Source of the DNA: Pseudomonas sp. GM21
Lineage (GTDB): Bacteria > Pseudomonadota > Gammaproteobacteria > Pseudomonadales > Pseudomonadaceae
Assembly (NCBI RefSeq): GCF_000282215.1
Contig: NZ_AKJS01000078.1
Coordinates: forward strand, 1 to 63,228
DNA: 63,228 bases
Direction of reading: 5' to 3'
In this document: positions 1 to 8,721 of the stretch, one piece after another
Numbering within the stretch: position 1 is the first letter of the stretch
How the letters are laid out: each line of letters opens with the position of its first letter
The notes under the pieces: generated by a model
Databases searched by the model: none
What the model was told of the DNA's origin: nothing
The model's input: only the letters and a program-made list of their open reading frames with translations
Program-made: the position numbers and the translations under genes

Positions 1-21
1 CCAGCCTGCTGGCGATGGGGC
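1..21. repeat. Partial REP palindrome at the window edge
   Basis: The first bases (ccagcctgctggcgatgggg) match the right half of the REP/REPIN units found elsewhere in the window, for example at 15.6 and 18.0 kb. The left half lies outside the window. Confidence 0.6.
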
Positions 22-45
22 CGACACAAGCAACATCAGTGTCAG

Positions 46-1002
46 CTATGGCAACAGAATCACCTTGTCACCGGCCCCCTGGTTCACTTCCGCATACCGC
101 TCCAGCCCTTCCGCCAACGGCGACTCAACCAAGCCCTCGGGCAATGGCAGCAACCCCTGATCAAAGAACTGGCCAAACTGATCGAGCATCGCCGCGCACG
201 CTTGAACGCCATATAGCAGCGAGTTGATCCCCACCACCGAGCCACCCTTGCGATACAACGCCAGTGCCGGCAGTTGCACCATGCCGTCCACCGGCGCGGC
301 GATGATGGCGATGCGGCCGAAGATCGCCAGTGCCGGGACCGAGGCCGGCAGCCAGAACCCGGTGGTGTCGAAGATCACGTCGGCGCCGCCGGCATACACC
401 GCGTTTACCTGGACGCCCAATTCCTCGGGCTTATCCAGCTGCAACGTCTGATAACCCTGAGCTCGCAATTGTTGGACCTGCTCAGGTCGCCGTGCCGCCG
501 CCAACACTTGGGCTCCGCGTACCTTGGCCAGCGCCAGCGCCGCACTGCCCACCGCCCCGCCGCCAATCACCAACAGACGCGTTTGCGCCGTCACCAGGCT
601 GCGCTCCAACGCATCCCACGCCGTGGTATAGGGCACGCCGAGACTGGCGGCCTGGGCAAAACTCAAATGGGTCGGTTTAATCGCTACACCGTTGGCCGGC
701 AGCTTGACGAATTGCGCGTGGGAGCCATCGGCAAAGAACCCCAACTCACGCCCGGTGCCCCAGACTTCCTGTCCGATCAACGCCTGCGGGCCTTCAACCA
801 CAAGACCGGCAAAATCCCGACCGGGGATGCGTGGCAACGTGGTGTAGGGAAAACGTCCCAGCACGTTCTTCACATCGCTGGGGTTGAGCCCGGCGGCCTT
901 GATCTGCACCAGCACTTCATCGACGCCGGCAACCGGGGTGGGCACGTCAACGTAGCGCAAGGCCGAAAGGTCGCCGGTTTTGTCGAACTGCAATGCTTTC
1001 AT
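46..1002 (-). CDS. Zinc-type alcohol dehydrogenase-like / quinone oxidoreductase (MDR family)
   Basis: About 318 aa, typical of the quinone-oxidoreductase branch of the medium-chain dehydrogenase/reductase superfamily. These enzymes transfer hydride from NAD(P)H to quinones or enones in the cytoplasm. The N-terminal GroES-like domain is visible (GLNPSDVKNVLG, then PGRDFAG). The Rossmann fold follows, with a VIGGGAVGSAALALAK nucleotide-binding loop near residue 150. No structural-zinc cysteine cluster is seen, so a zinc-free member is likely. The chosen ATG has GGAAAC just upstream; an ATG four codons earlier lacks a ribosome site. It is the last of three collinear genes (AraC, XapX, MDR). The substrate cannot be told. 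Confidence 0.85.
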   Translation of the reverse strand: MKALQFDKTGDLSALRYVDVPTPVAGVDEVLVQIKAAGLNPSDVKNVLGRFPYTTLPRIPGRDFAGLVVEGPQALIGQEVWGTGRELGFFADGSHAQFVKLPANGVAIKPTHLSFAQAASLGVPYTTAWDALERSLVTAQTRLLVIGGGAVGSAALALAKVRGAQVLAAARRPEQVQQLRAQGYQTLQLDKPEELGVQVNAVYAGGADVIFDTTGFWLPASVPALAIFGRIAIIAAPVDGMVQLPALALYRKGGSVVGINSLLYGVQACAAMLDQFGQFFDQGLLPLPEGLVESPLAEGLERYAEVNQGAGDKVILLP

Positions 1003-1030
1003 GAGCGTTTCCATTGAGTAAATAAACGGT

Positions 1031-1204
1031 TCAGGAGGTCCAGCCAGCCACCAGTTGCCGGCCCATCGGCCACAACTGTTCGCCGGCCAGCATGCCGAGC
1101 AGCCCGACCAGCGCGATGGCCGGTGGTGCGGGGGAACGGAAATCCAGTGCGCCGTAGAGCAAACCGACGCCCAGACCGATGACCAGCGAAATGAGGTAGC
1201 TCAT
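1031..1204 (-). CDS. XapX domain-containing small membrane protein
   Basis: A 57-aa protein beginning MSYLISLVIGLGVGLLYGAL, with two hydrophobic segments (about residues 3-22 and 31-45) separated by a short SPAPPA loop. This matches the XapX family of small inner-membrane proteins of unknown function. A TTG six codons upstream could extend it, but the ATG with GAG at a fair distance is preferred. It lies between an AraC regulator and an MDR oxidoreductase on the same strand, so co-expression is likely. XapX proteins are often found beside oxidoreductase and regulator genes. Confidence 0.8.
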   Translation of the reverse strand: MSYLISLVIGLGVGLLYGALDFRSPAPPAIALVGLLGMLAGEQLWPMGRQLVAGWTS

Positions 1205-1300
1205 GGCGGACTCTGTGGGCAATTGAGGTAAGCCCAGAGTCTAGTGGGAGGTCGCGCCGGGTATCGGCCAAGTGCTTCGGCTTTTCGGCCAAGCCGTCTT

Positions 1301-2080
1301 TCAGCTTTGGGAAGGGCTCGCGGTGAACTGCGAAGGTGCGACGCCCAGTTCCCGGCGAAACATGTCACTGAAGCTGCTCGGCGTATAACCCAACTCGCGG
1401 GCGATCGCGCTGACCGGCACACCTTGAATCAACTCGGCCACCGCCGTCGCCAATTGCACCTGTCGCCGCCATTCGGCGAAGCCCATCCCCAGACCGTCCT
1501 TGAACAACCGCGCCAGGGTGCGCACGCTGGCACCGGCGTTTTCGGCGTGTTGTTCGAAGGGAATGTCCAGTGAAGGCGCGGCCATGACCGCCTGACAGAG
1601 GTTCATCAGGCGTCGGTCGGAATCATCCGGTAGCGGAATTTTCAGCTCGGAGCGCTTGGCACGTCGCAGTTCCAGCAATGCCAGGCCGACCAGCGCTTCG
1701 TAATACTCGGGCGCGCCGTCGTCGCCCTGCGCCACCAACCCGACAATCAACTCGCGCAGCAAACCGCCGACTTCGATGACCTGGACCCTGTCGTCCAGTG
1801 TCGCTGCCAGGGAGGGCCTCAGGTAGATATTGCGCATCTGCAAGTCCGAGACCACACGAATCCCATGCGGCACGCCCGGTGGCAGCCACACCGCCCGTTG
1901 CGGCGGCACCACCAGCGCCTCATGGGGCGTTTCGACCCACATCACCCCGCTCATCGCATACAGCAACTGGCCCCAGACATGCTCGTGCGGCTCGATAAAC
2001 AGGCCGCGCGGATAGGTGCGCGCCAGCGGCTGCACGGGCACATCGGTGTCACTCAGGTCTGGAGGCGCGGCAAGGGCCAT
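1301..2080 (-). CDS. AraC-family transcriptional regulator with cupin sensor
   Basis: A 259-aa cytoplasmic regulator. Residues 20-90 form a cupin-like sensor (EPHEHVWGQLLY..., PPGVPHGIRV). The last 100 residues hold two helix-turn-helix units ending in the family signature RELGYTPSSFSDMFRRELGVAPSQF. It is the first gene of a minus-strand run with the XapX and MDR genes, which makes those its probable targets. No strong ribosome-binding site precedes the ATG. The inducer is unknown. Confidence 0.88.
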   Translation of the reverse strand: MALAAPPDLSDTDVPVQPLARTYPRGLFIEPHEHVWGQLLYAMSGVMWVETPHEALVVPPQRAVWLPPGVPHGIRVVSDLQMRNIYLRPSLAATLDDRVQVIEVGGLLRELIVGLVAQGDDGAPEYYEALVGLALLELRRAKRSELKIPLPDDSDRRLMNLCQAVMAAPSLDIPFEQHAENAGASVRTLARLFKDGLGMGFAEWRRQVQLATAVAELIQGVPVSAIARELGYTPSSFSDMFRRELGVAPSQFTASPSQS

Positions 2081-2226
2081 GGGGCAGCAATCATTGAGGT
2101 TTTCAGGCCTTGCATGGTAACCAGCCGGAGGCCTTGTCGCTACTGGTCGCCACCGCCTGACAATCCGAGTGAATTTTCCGTGACCCCGACGATCCCTCTA
2201 TTACCACAGGGAGGAATACGGGCTTT

Positions 2227-2454
2227 ATGAACAGCGCAAAACTTTTCGTCATTGATTACACCCTCCATGGTGTCCCCAAGTCGTTCATCATTCGCTTGGA
2301 GAAGATGGACAACGCGGAAGCCTGGCATTGGGCGAGCTGCGATGCCGGCGTGGGGAGGATTCCCCGATTCGGCCGAGAGAAGGTGCAAAAGACCAGCAAA
2401 CCGATGGCGGAAAAGTTCGGCGTCGAAAATGTCACGTGGCGGCCGGCGAGTTAA
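2227..2454 (+). CDS. Small conserved Pseudomonas protein (DUF6555-like)
   Basis: 75 aa, beginning MNSAKLFVIDYTLHG and containing IIRLEKMDNAEAWHWASC. From memory this matches a short family seen almost only in Pseudomonas and named DUF6555. No signal peptide, membrane segment or catalytic motif is visible, and no function is known to me. GGGAGG lies about 12 bases before the ATG. It is monocistronic, between a divergent AraC gene and a long inverted repeat that starts 16 bases after its stop. Confidence 0.75.
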   Translation: MNSAKLFVIDYTLHGVPKSFIIRLEKMDNAEAWHWASCDAGVGRIPRFGREKVQKTSKPMAEKFGVENVTWRPAS

Positions 2455-2469
2455 GAAACAATACGATCG

Positions 2470-2600
2470 GTAGCAGCTGGCGCAGCCTGCGTCCGGCTGC
2501 GCAGCAGTCGTAAGTCCAGTACACACGGTTTTCCTGAATCACCGCATAGTCTGATTTTACGACTGCTGCGCAGCCGGACGCAGGCTGCGCCAGCTGCTAC
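2470..2600. repeat. 131-bp long inverted repeat, family B copy 1
   Basis: It starts gtagcagctggcgcagcctg and ends with the reverse complement of that sequence. The arms are about 48 bases and flank a central segment of about 35 bases. Related elements occur at 25.8, 32.6, 43.0, 46.3 and 55.6 kb, and a miniature one at 6.4 kb. No coding content is seen. As RNA it would fold into one long hairpin and could end transcription of the preceding small gene. Confidence 0.85.
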
Positions 2601-2639
2601 AAAGTGCGTGCCCATCAGGCTGCACTTGGTCGCGCTGCA

Positions 2640-2807
2640 CTACTTGGCATCAGCACACTTGCAACCTTTGCTCGAGCATTCTTCGCCGTGTTCATGGTGC
2701 TTGGCGCAGGCTTCGCAGCAATAGTGTTTGCCGTGGCGCGCGATGGGATGCTCGCCCAGTTTGCACGAGCATTTTGGACAATCGCAGATACTGTCACTGC
2801 TGATCAT
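2640..2807 (-). CDS. Bacterial metallothionein (SmtA/BmtA type)
   Basis: A 55-aa cysteine- and histidine-rich protein that binds zinc, cadmium or copper in the cytoplasm. Cysteines fall in CDCPKCSC, YCCEACAKHH, CSSKGCKC and similar clusters, the pattern of pseudomonad metallothioneins with a His-containing zinc finger-like fold. The chosen start (MISSDSICDC) has GGAG about eight bases upstream. A longer frame adds 13 residues with no better start. It appears monocistronic. Regulation by metal is usual in the family, but I see no clear operator. Confidence 0.88.
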   Translation of the reverse strand: MISSDSICDCPKCSCKLGEHPIARHGKHYCCEACAKHHEHGEECSSKGCKCADAK

Positions 2808-2879
2808 GAGTCGGACTCCATGGGTGTGGTCGTCGGGGTGCCGCAAACGCGGCCCGTCTTACCAGTGTAGGAGTTTGTG

Positions 2880-3332
2880 TCAGGCCTGCCGCGTACTGCT
2901 GCGATACATAAACACCAGCGCCAACCCAAGGCACACCATCGCCACCATCCGGTTGTTCGACAAGTCGATGGCCGGGTTGCCCAGCCAGCCGAAATTGTCG
3001 ATCAGCATGCCCATGCCCAGTTGCCCGACGATCACGGCCACGGTCGCCACCGCCGTCCCCACCCTTGGCACCGCGCCGACCATGACCATCATGTAGACCA
3101 CGCCGAACAGCGCGCCACTGAGCTGCCATTTCGGCACGTCCAGCAAGCTCATGGCCTGCGCCGGCTCGAAAAACAGGATCAGCAGCCCGGTGACCACCGC
3201 CCCCACCACAAAGGTCAGCAAACTGCTGCGTAAAACACCGACCGTTTCGCCCAGACGGCCATTGATCGCTGCCTGCACACTCAACACTGCACCGGCCGCG
3301 ACAATCACGGCCAACAAAATAATCAGATTCAT
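2880..3332 (-). CDS. DMT-superfamily transporter, YdcZ/DUF606 type (second of a pair)
   Basis: About 150 aa with five predicted membrane helices, beginning MNLIILLAVIVAAGAVLSVQ. The motifs VQAAINGRLGE and GMLIDNFGWLG are characteristic of the half-size YdcZ transporters. It starts two bases after the stop of the upstream paralogue, so the two are co-translated. Two five-helix halves probably assemble into one heterodimeric carrier. The substrate is unknown. The divergent LysR gene is the likely regulator. Confidence 0.82.
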   Translation of the reverse strand: MNLIILLAVIVAAGAVLSVQAAINGRLGETVGVLRSSLLTFVVGAVVTGLLILFFEPAQAMSLLDVPKWQLSGALFGVVYMMVMVGAVPRVGTAVATVAVIVGQLGMGMLIDNFGWLGNPAIDLSNNRMVAMVCLGLALVFMYRSSTRQA

Positions 3333-3334
3333 CT

Positions 3335-3820
3335 TCAACCCCGAGCGATCAGAACAAGTGCCACGACAATCAGCAGCAGGGCCAGCCAACGTTCACCGTT
3401 GACCTTTTTACGGCTGGCGCCGAACCAGCCGAAGTGGTCGATCAGCACACTTTTGCCGACCTGCCCGCAGAGGATCGCAATCATGGTCATCGCAATACCG
3501 ATGTGCGGCGTGGCCAGGGTCAGCACCACCACGTAGATCGGCCCGAGAAAGCCGCCGATCAACTGCCAGCGCGGCAACGTGTTCAACGCCGGGCCTTGTT
3601 GCGGGCCGCTGAACAACAGCAGCAAAAACAGGATCGCCGAGCCGACCCCGAATATGCTCAACGTCGCCCACAGATGCCCGACCTGAACCCCGAGCGGCCC
3701 GAGCAGACCGGCCTCCACGGAAAGGCCCATGCCAGCCAGGATGACCAGCGGTAGCAGCAATAGCCGCAGGCCTGGTTTGGTCGCGGGTGTGACCGCTGTG
3801 TCGATTGAAGACGCTTGCAT
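3335..3820 (-). CDS. DMT-superfamily transporter, YdcZ/DUF606 type (first of a pair)
   Basis: About 161 aa. A charged N-terminus is followed by hydrophobic helices, with SVEAGLLGPLG and KSVLIDHFGWFGASRK aligning to the same motifs in the adjacent gene. The start MQASSIDTAV is preceded by CAGG. A longer frame would run into the LysR gene's control region and is rejected. It forms a tight operon with the next gene and is divergent from a LysR gene 110 bases away. Confidence 0.82.
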   Translation of the reverse strand: MQASSIDTAVTPATKPGLRLLLLPLVILAGMGLSVEAGLLGPLGVQVGHLWATLSIFGVGSAILFLLLLFSGPQQGPALNTLPRWQLIGGFLGPIYVVVLTLATPHIGIAMTMIAILCGQVGKSVLIDHFGWFGASRKKVNGERWLALLLIVVALVLIARG

Positions 3821-3932
3821 TAAAGAAACCTGCCTGTAGGAACAATGGCCGACATTATCCGCTGGCGATGCTTTGCGATAAATGGGAGCATCCTGACAAC
3901 ACTTTTGCGCAACTCGCACAGCAGGACAGCCC

Positions 3933-4868
3933 ATGCACGGCTTCAACGAACTCGGATTCAAGGCACTTCGACTGTTTGTCGCCGTACTCGACCACGGCAG
4001 TTTTTCCGAAGTGGCACGGCGCGAAGGTCTGGCGCCCTCTTCGATTTCCCGGCAGATCCAGTTGATGGAACAGGCCCTGAGCCAGCAATTGCTCTACCGC
4101 CACACCCGCGCAGTTACCCCAACCGAAGCCGGGCGCATGCTCGGTCATCATGCGCGACTGGTGCTGGTGCAATTGGAAGAAGCCGAGCAAGCCTTGCAGG
4201 AACAGCAAAGCGAGCCCAGCGGACTGGTGCGGATCAACGCCCCGGTGGTGTTCGGCCAACGGCATCTGACGCCGTGGCTGGGGCTATTGTGCGAGCGTTA
4301 CCCCAAGTTGCAGCTGGATATCCAGCAAACCGACCACTACATCGACCCACTGCAAGAAGGCGCCGACCTGCTGTTTCGCATCGGGCCGCTGCACGACTCC
4401 AGCATGCAAGCGCGGATCCTCGCGCCGCACCGGTTTCAAGTCGCCGCCAGCCCGGCCTACCTCAAACGCTACGGCACGCCGCTACGTCCTCAAGACCTGG
4501 CGACGCATCAATGTCTGGCCTACAAAGGCGCGACCGGCCTGCAACGCTGGTTTTTCCGCAAGGATCAGCAAGACTGGACGCCCTGTTCGGTCAAAGGACC
4601 GATCACCGGCAACCACGCCGACACCCTGGTTCAAGCCGCCGAACAAGGTTTGGGGCTGGTGATGTTTCCGTCGTGGCTGATTGGTGAGGCGGTGCGCGAA
4701 GGCACGCTGGTGCCGGTGCTTGGCGACTTTCAGGTATCCAACAGCCTTGAACCGCAGCAGATCGCCGTGCTGTGGCCGGGCAGCCGACGCTTGTCGGTGA
4801 AAGTGCGTACGGTGATTGATTTCTTTGTCGAATGCTTTGGCGCAGTGCCGTATTGGGACAGGCCGTAG
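3933..4868 (+). CDS. LysR-family transcriptional regulator
   Basis: 311 aa. The N-terminal winged helix (residues 8-66) includes FSEVARREGLAPSSISRQI and TPTEAGRML. The periplasmic-binding-protein-like effector domain follows from about residue 95. It is divergent from the YdcZ pair, the usual arrangement for a LysR protein controlling its neighbour. The closest general type is the small DNA-binding class that regulates efflux or catabolic genes; the inducer cannot be told. A REP palindrome lies just after the stop. Confidence 0.88.
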   Translation: MHGFNELGFKALRLFVAVLDHGSFSEVARREGLAPSSISRQIQLMEQALSQQLLYRHTRAVTPTEAGRMLGHHARLVLVQLEEAEQALQEQQSEPSGLVRINAPVVFGQRHLTPWLGLLCERYPKLQLDIQQTDHYIDPLQEGADLLFRIGPLHDSSMQARILAPHRFQVAASPAYLKRYGTPLRPQDLATHQCLAYKGATGLQRWFFRKDQQDWTPCSVKGPITGNHADTLVQAAEQGLGLVMFPSWLIGEAVREGTLVPVLGDFQVSNSLEPQQIAVLWPGSRRLSVKVRTVIDFFVECFGAVPYWDRP

Positions 4869-4880
4869 CGGCAGGTGATC

Positions 4881-4911
4881 CCTGTGGGAGCGAGCCTGCT
4901 CGCTCCCACAA
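4881..4911. repeat. REP palindrome (single)
   Basis: cctgtgggagcgagcctgctcgctcccaca is an almost perfect hairpin of the common fluorescens-group REP type. It sits between the convergent LysR and antiporter genes, where it may act as a transcription or mRNA-decay barrier. Confidence 0.85.
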
Positions 4912-4940
4912 AGGGTCCTGTGTGACCAGAAAGATTGTTT

Positions 4941-6260
4941 TTACAGCACCATTGCCGCCACCCAACCAAACGCCAGCAGCGGCAGGTTGTAGTGCAGGAA
5001 AGTCGGGACCACGGTGTCCCAGATGTGGTGATGCTGGCCGTCGATGTTCAAACCCGAGGTCGGGCCCAGGGTAGAGTCGGAGGCTGGCGAACCGGCGTCA
5101 CCCAAGGCGCCGGCGGTGCCGACGATGCACACGATGGCCAGCGGGCTGAACCCCAACTGCACGCACAGCGGCACGAAAATCGCCGCCAGGATCGGCACGG
5201 TGGAGAAGGACGATCCAATACCCATGGTCACCAGCAACCCCACCAGCAACATCAACAATGCGCCGATGCCTTTGCTGTGGTTGATCCACGAGGCCGAGGA
5301 CTCCACCAGGGTCTGCACCTGACCGGTGGCTTTCATCACTTCGGCAAAACCGGATGCGGCGATCATGATGAAACCGATCATCGCCATCATCTTCATGCCT
5401 TCGGTGAACAGGTCGTCGGTATCACGCCATTTCACGATGCCCGACACCGAAAAAATCAGGAATCCGACCAAGGCGCCGATGATCATCGAGTCCAGCAGCA
5501 ACTGAATCATGAAGGCCGCCACGATGGCCACGCCAGCCACCATCAGGCTCAGCGGGTTGTACTGCACCGCGACCTGTTCGACTTGCTCGATTTTTTCCAG
5601 GTCGTAGACGCGTTTCTTGCGATAGCTGAAAAACGCCACTGCCAGACCGAACACCATGCCCAGCGCCGGGATGCCCATGGCGTGGGTGACGTTGATGCCG
5701 CTGATGTCCACGCCGCTGCGGGCAACGTTGGCCAGCAGAATCTCGTTGAGGAAGATGTTGCCGAACCCCACCGGCAGGAACATGTACGGGGTGATCAGAC
5801 CGAACGTCATGACGCAGGCGATTAACCGGCGATCCAGTTGCAGCTTGGTCAGCACGTATAAAAGCGGCGGCACCAGCAACGGGATGAACGCGATATGTAT
5901 CGGCAGAATGTTCTGCGAGGCGATGGCCACCGTGCCAAGCAAACCGATCAACAGCCACTTGACCTGACCGCCACCGCTGGCATGTTGCCGATCAACCATC
6001 GCCAACGCCTTGTCCGCCAGGGCATGGGCCATGCCGGACTTGGCAATCGCCACCGCGAACGCTCCGAGCAAGGCATAGGACAACGCCACCGTCGCCCCGC
6101 CGCCGAGCCCGCTGTTGAAGGCTTTAAGCGTGGCGTCGATGCCCAGGCCACCGGTCAGGCCGCCCACCAGCGCACCGATAATCAGCGCGATCACTACGTG
6201 CACGCGGGACAGACTGAGGATCAGCATGATGCCGACCGCAGCAATTACAGCATTAATCAT
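4941..6260 (-). CDS. Na+/H+ antiporter family protein (ArsB/NhaD-NhaC-like)
   Basis: 439 aa with about 11-12 hydrophobic helices, beginning [20 protein letters not shown]. Motifs include [40 protein letters not shown] and a conserved [15 protein letters not shown] near the C-terminus. This is the Na+/H+ antiporter family that also takes in some amino-acid exporters. A good AGAGG precedes the ATG. It lies back to back with the chemoreceptor gene, as the transporter PA2653 does with tlpQ in P. aeruginosa (from memory), which suggests a shared small-molecule theme. Confidence 0.8.
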   Translation of the reverse strand: MINAVIAAVGIMLILSLSRVHVVIALIIGALVGGLTGGLGIDATLKAFNSGLGGGATVALSYALLGAFAVAIAKSGMAHALADKALAMVDRQHASGGGQVKWLLIGLLGTVAIASQNILPIHIAFIPLLVPPLLYVLTKLQLDRRLIACVMTFGLITPYMFLPVGFGNIFLNEILLANVARSGVDISGINVTHAMGIPALGMVFGLAVAFFSYRKKRVYDLEKIEQVEQVAVQYNPLSLMVAGVAIVAAFMIQLLLDSMIIGALVGFLIFSVSGIVKWRDTDDLFTEGMKMMAMIGFIMIAASGFAEVMKATGQVQTLVESSASWINHSKGIGALLMLLVGLLVTMGIGSSFSTVPILAAIFVPLCVQLGFSPLAIVCIVGTAGALGDAGSPASDSTLGPTSGLNIDGQHHHIWDTVVPTFLHYNLPLLAFGWVAAMVL

Positions 6261-6395
6261 CGTTACCTCTAGGCACGCGAAATGAGCTCAGCCGGCAGTC
6301 TGCGAAACACCGCCAGCGGATTGGAGAATAGGTTTTATTAGAGGGCGCGCACTGTGCCGCAGCATCATGGCCTTGTCAAAGCCAACGCGGACTCC

Positions 6396-6428
6396 GTAGC
6401 AGCTGCCGAAGGCTGCGCCAGCTGCTAC
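6396..6428. repeat. 33-bp miniature of the long inverted repeat (family B)
   Basis: gtagcagctgccgaaggctg followed by cgccagctgctac. Both terminal arms of the long inverted repeat are kept, but the roughly 100-base middle is missing, leaving a small hairpin. It lies about 100 bases upstream of the chemoreceptor start. Confidence 0.75.
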
Positions 6429-6530
6429 ACGTTGTGTTTCGTTTCTTATTTGAGCGCGCGGATAAAGAAAGCCGAATCACGGCCGCTACAGTGCAAAGTC
6501 TCAGATATTTATCGAATAAAGGACGTCTCC

Positions 6531-8678
6531 ATGTCACTCAGACAACTTTCCATTCAATGGAAAATCACCCTGCTGGCCGGGCTTTGCCTGGCTGGCATCG
6601 TGACCCTGCTGGTAGGTCTTTCGCTGTATCGCATGGAGCACAGCTCCGCGATGGTGAAAGCCTCAAGCATGGAGATGCTCACCGAAGCCGCCCAGGCGCG
6701 GATCGAATCCCAGGGCGAAAACCAGGCGCTGCTGATTCGTCAGCAATTCATGGACGCCTATCAGTACGGACATGGCTTTTCGCGCCAGGTGTTGTTCCTG
6801 CGCGAGCAGGCGGAAAAGCGCTTTCTGGATGCCTTCGACCTGCGTGAAGACCTGACCCGTCAGGTCAAGTCTGCGCTGCAAGCCAACCCGGAACTGCTCG
6901 GCCTGTCGCTGGTATTCGAAGCCAATGCGCTGGACGGCAAGGACGAACTGTTCACCGGCCAGGCGGAGCTGGGCAGCAACGACAAGGGCCGTTTCGCGCT
7001 GTACTGGTCGCAGGCGACACCGGGCAAGGTCACGTCCATGGCGTTGCCGGAAAGTGACATGGCCGACACCCGCACCGGCCCGAGCGGTGAACCGGCCAAC
7101 GCCTGGTTCACCTGCCCGCGCACCTCGCTCAAGCCGTGCGTGATCGAACCGTACTTCTATGTGATCGATGGCCAGAACGTGCTGATGACCAGCATCGTGT
7201 TCCCGCTGATGGTCAACGGCAAGGTCATCGCCTCGTTGTCGGTGGACCTCAACCTCAACAGCCTGCAAGCGATGAGCCAAAGCGCGAGCAAAAAGCTGTA
7301 TGACGGCCAGACCCATGTCAGCATCCTCAGCCCGGCCGGGCTGCTTGCTGGCTACAGCGTCGACGCCAGTAAACTCAGCCAGCGCCTGGATGTTGTGGAC
7401 ACGGCCAACGGTGCCGAGCTGATCCGCATGCTCGCCAGCAGCAGCAACACCGAAAGCCTGCACAACGAACAACAAATGAAAGTGTTGGCACCGTTCCAGC
7501 CGATTCCCGGGGGAAAATCCTGGGGTGTGCTGCTCGACGTGCCGCAGAACGTCCTGGTCAGCCGGGCCGAGATGCTGAAAAAACAACTCGATGACAGCAA
7601 CCGCAGCGGCACCCTGGTCGAACTCGGCCTCGGCGTGCTGGCCGCGTTGATCGGTCTGATGCTGGTGTGGCTGATGGCCCGCAGCGTGACCAGGCCGATC
7701 CTCGGCGTGGCGCAGATGCTCGAAGACATCGCCAGCGGCGAAGGTGACCTGACCCGGCGCCTGGCCTATGACAAAAAGGACGAGCTGGGCCAGTTGGCGG
7801 GCTGGTTCAACCGCTTCCTCGACAAGCTGCAACCGATCATCGCCGAGGTCAAACGCTCGGTGCAGGACGCGCGCAACACGGCGGATCAGTCATCCGCCAT
7901 CGCCACCCAGACCAGCGCCGGCATGGAGCAGCAGTACCGTCAGGTCGATCAGGTGGCCACCGCGTCCCACGAAATGAGCGCCACCGCCCAGGATGTCGCT
8001 CGCAGTGCCGCGCAAGCGGCTCACGCGGCCAAGGATGCCGATCAGGCGACGCGTCGCGGGCTAACCGTGATCGACCAGACCACCACCAGCATCGACAACC
8101 TCGCCGCCGACATGAGCGCGGCCATGGTGCAAGTTGAAGGGCTGGCGGTGAACAGCGAGAAAATCGGTTCGGTACTGGAAGTGATCCGCGCCATTGCCGA
8201 ACAGACCAACCTGCTCGCACTCAACGCCGCCATCGAAGCGGCCCGTGCCGGTGAAGCCGGACGCGGTTTTGCCGTGGTCGCCGATGAAGTGCGCAACCTG
8301 GCGCGCCGCACACAGGAGTCGGTCGAGGAAACCCGTCTGGTGATCGAGCAGTTGCAAAGTGGCACCCAGGACGTGGTCGGTTCGATGAACAACAGCCATC
8401 GGCAGGCTCAGGGCAGTGTCGAGCAGGTCAGCCAGGCCGTGACCGCGCTGCGCCAGATCGGCGATGCGGTGACGGTGATCAGTGACATGAACCTGCAGAT
8501 TGCTTCAGCAGCGGAAGAACAGAGCGCGGTGGCCGAGGAGATCAACAACAACGTCGCGACGATTCGGGATGTGACGGAGTCGTTGTCGGGACAGGCGAAC
8601 GAATCGGCGCGGGTCAGCCAGTCGCTGAACAGCCTGGCGAATCAGCAGCAGAGTCTGATGGATCAGTTCCGGGTCTGA
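6531..8678 (+). CDS. Methyl-accepting chemotaxis protein with dCACHE sensor (TlpQ/McpU-like)
   Basis: 715 aa chemoreceptor. TM1 is at about residues 12-33, a large periplasmic sensor at 34-360 and TM2 at 363-383. HAMP follows ([20 protein letters not shown]), then a methyl-accepting domain with the invariant hairpin tip [19 protein letters not shown] near residue 560. The start is set by AAAGGA before MSLRQLS. Size, the long sensor and the gene order resemble P. aeruginosa TlpQ (PA2654), which senses histamine and polyamines. That ligand is an inference from synteny, not seen here. A paralogue with the same layout lies at 26 kb. Confidence 0.9.
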   Translation: MSLRQLSIQWKITLLAGLCLAGIVTLLVGLSLYRMEHSSAMVKASSMEMLTEAAQARIESQGENQALLIRQQFMDAYQYGHGFSRQVLFLREQAEKRFLDAFDLREDLTRQVKSALQANPELLGLSLVFEANALDGKDELFTGQAELGSNDKGRFALYWSQATPGKVTSMALPESDMADTRTGPSGEPANAWFTCPRTSLKPCVIEPYFYVIDGQNVLMTSIVFPLMVNGKVIASLSVDLNLNSLQAMSQSASKKLYDGQTHVSILSPAGLLAGYSVDASKLSQRLDVVDTANGAELIRMLASSSNTESLHNEQQMKVLAPFQPIPGGKSWGVLLDVPQNVLVSRAEMLKKQLDDSNRSGTLVELGLGVLAALIGLMLVWLMARSVTRPILGVAQMLEDIASGEGDLTRRLAYDKKDELGQLAGWFNRFLDKLQPIIAEVKRSVQDARNTADQSSAIATQTSAGMEQQYRQVDQVATASHEMSATAQDVARSAAQAAHAAKDADQATRRGLTVIDQTTTSIDNLAADMSAAMVQVEGLAVNSEKIGSVLEVIRAIAEQTNLLALNAAIEAARAGEAGRGFAVVADEVRNLARRTQESVEETRLVIEQLQSGTQDVVGSMNNSHRQAQGSVEQVSQAVTALRQIGDAVTVISDMNLQIASAAEEQSAVAEEINNNVATIRDVTESLSGQANESARVSQSLNSLANQQQSLMDQFRV

Positions 8679-8688
8679 CCCCACACAC

Positions 8689-8721
8689 TGATCGTTCCCA
8701 CGCTCCGCGTGGGAACGATCA
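8689..8721. terminator. Perfect 33-bp hairpin between convergent genes
   Basis: tgatcgttcccacg-ctccg-cgtgggaacgatca has a 14-bp perfect stem. It sits between the chemoreceptor stop (8678) and the convergent kinase, and its last bases form that kinase's stop codon. There is no T-tract, so it may be a repeat that also blocks read-through in both directions. The same palindrome type is common in fluorescens-group genomes. Confidence 0.6.

Noticed and set aside
2140..2526. A 128-codon minus-strand frame over the small DUF6555-like gene
   Set aside because: It includes the left arm of the inverted repeat and has no ribosome site. The plus-strand 75-aa protein matches a known Pseudomonas family.
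2470..2600. The long inverted repeats as insertion sequences
   Set aside because: They are 130-147 bp with no coding capacity and no visible target duplications. They are recorded as repeats; mobility is only suspected.
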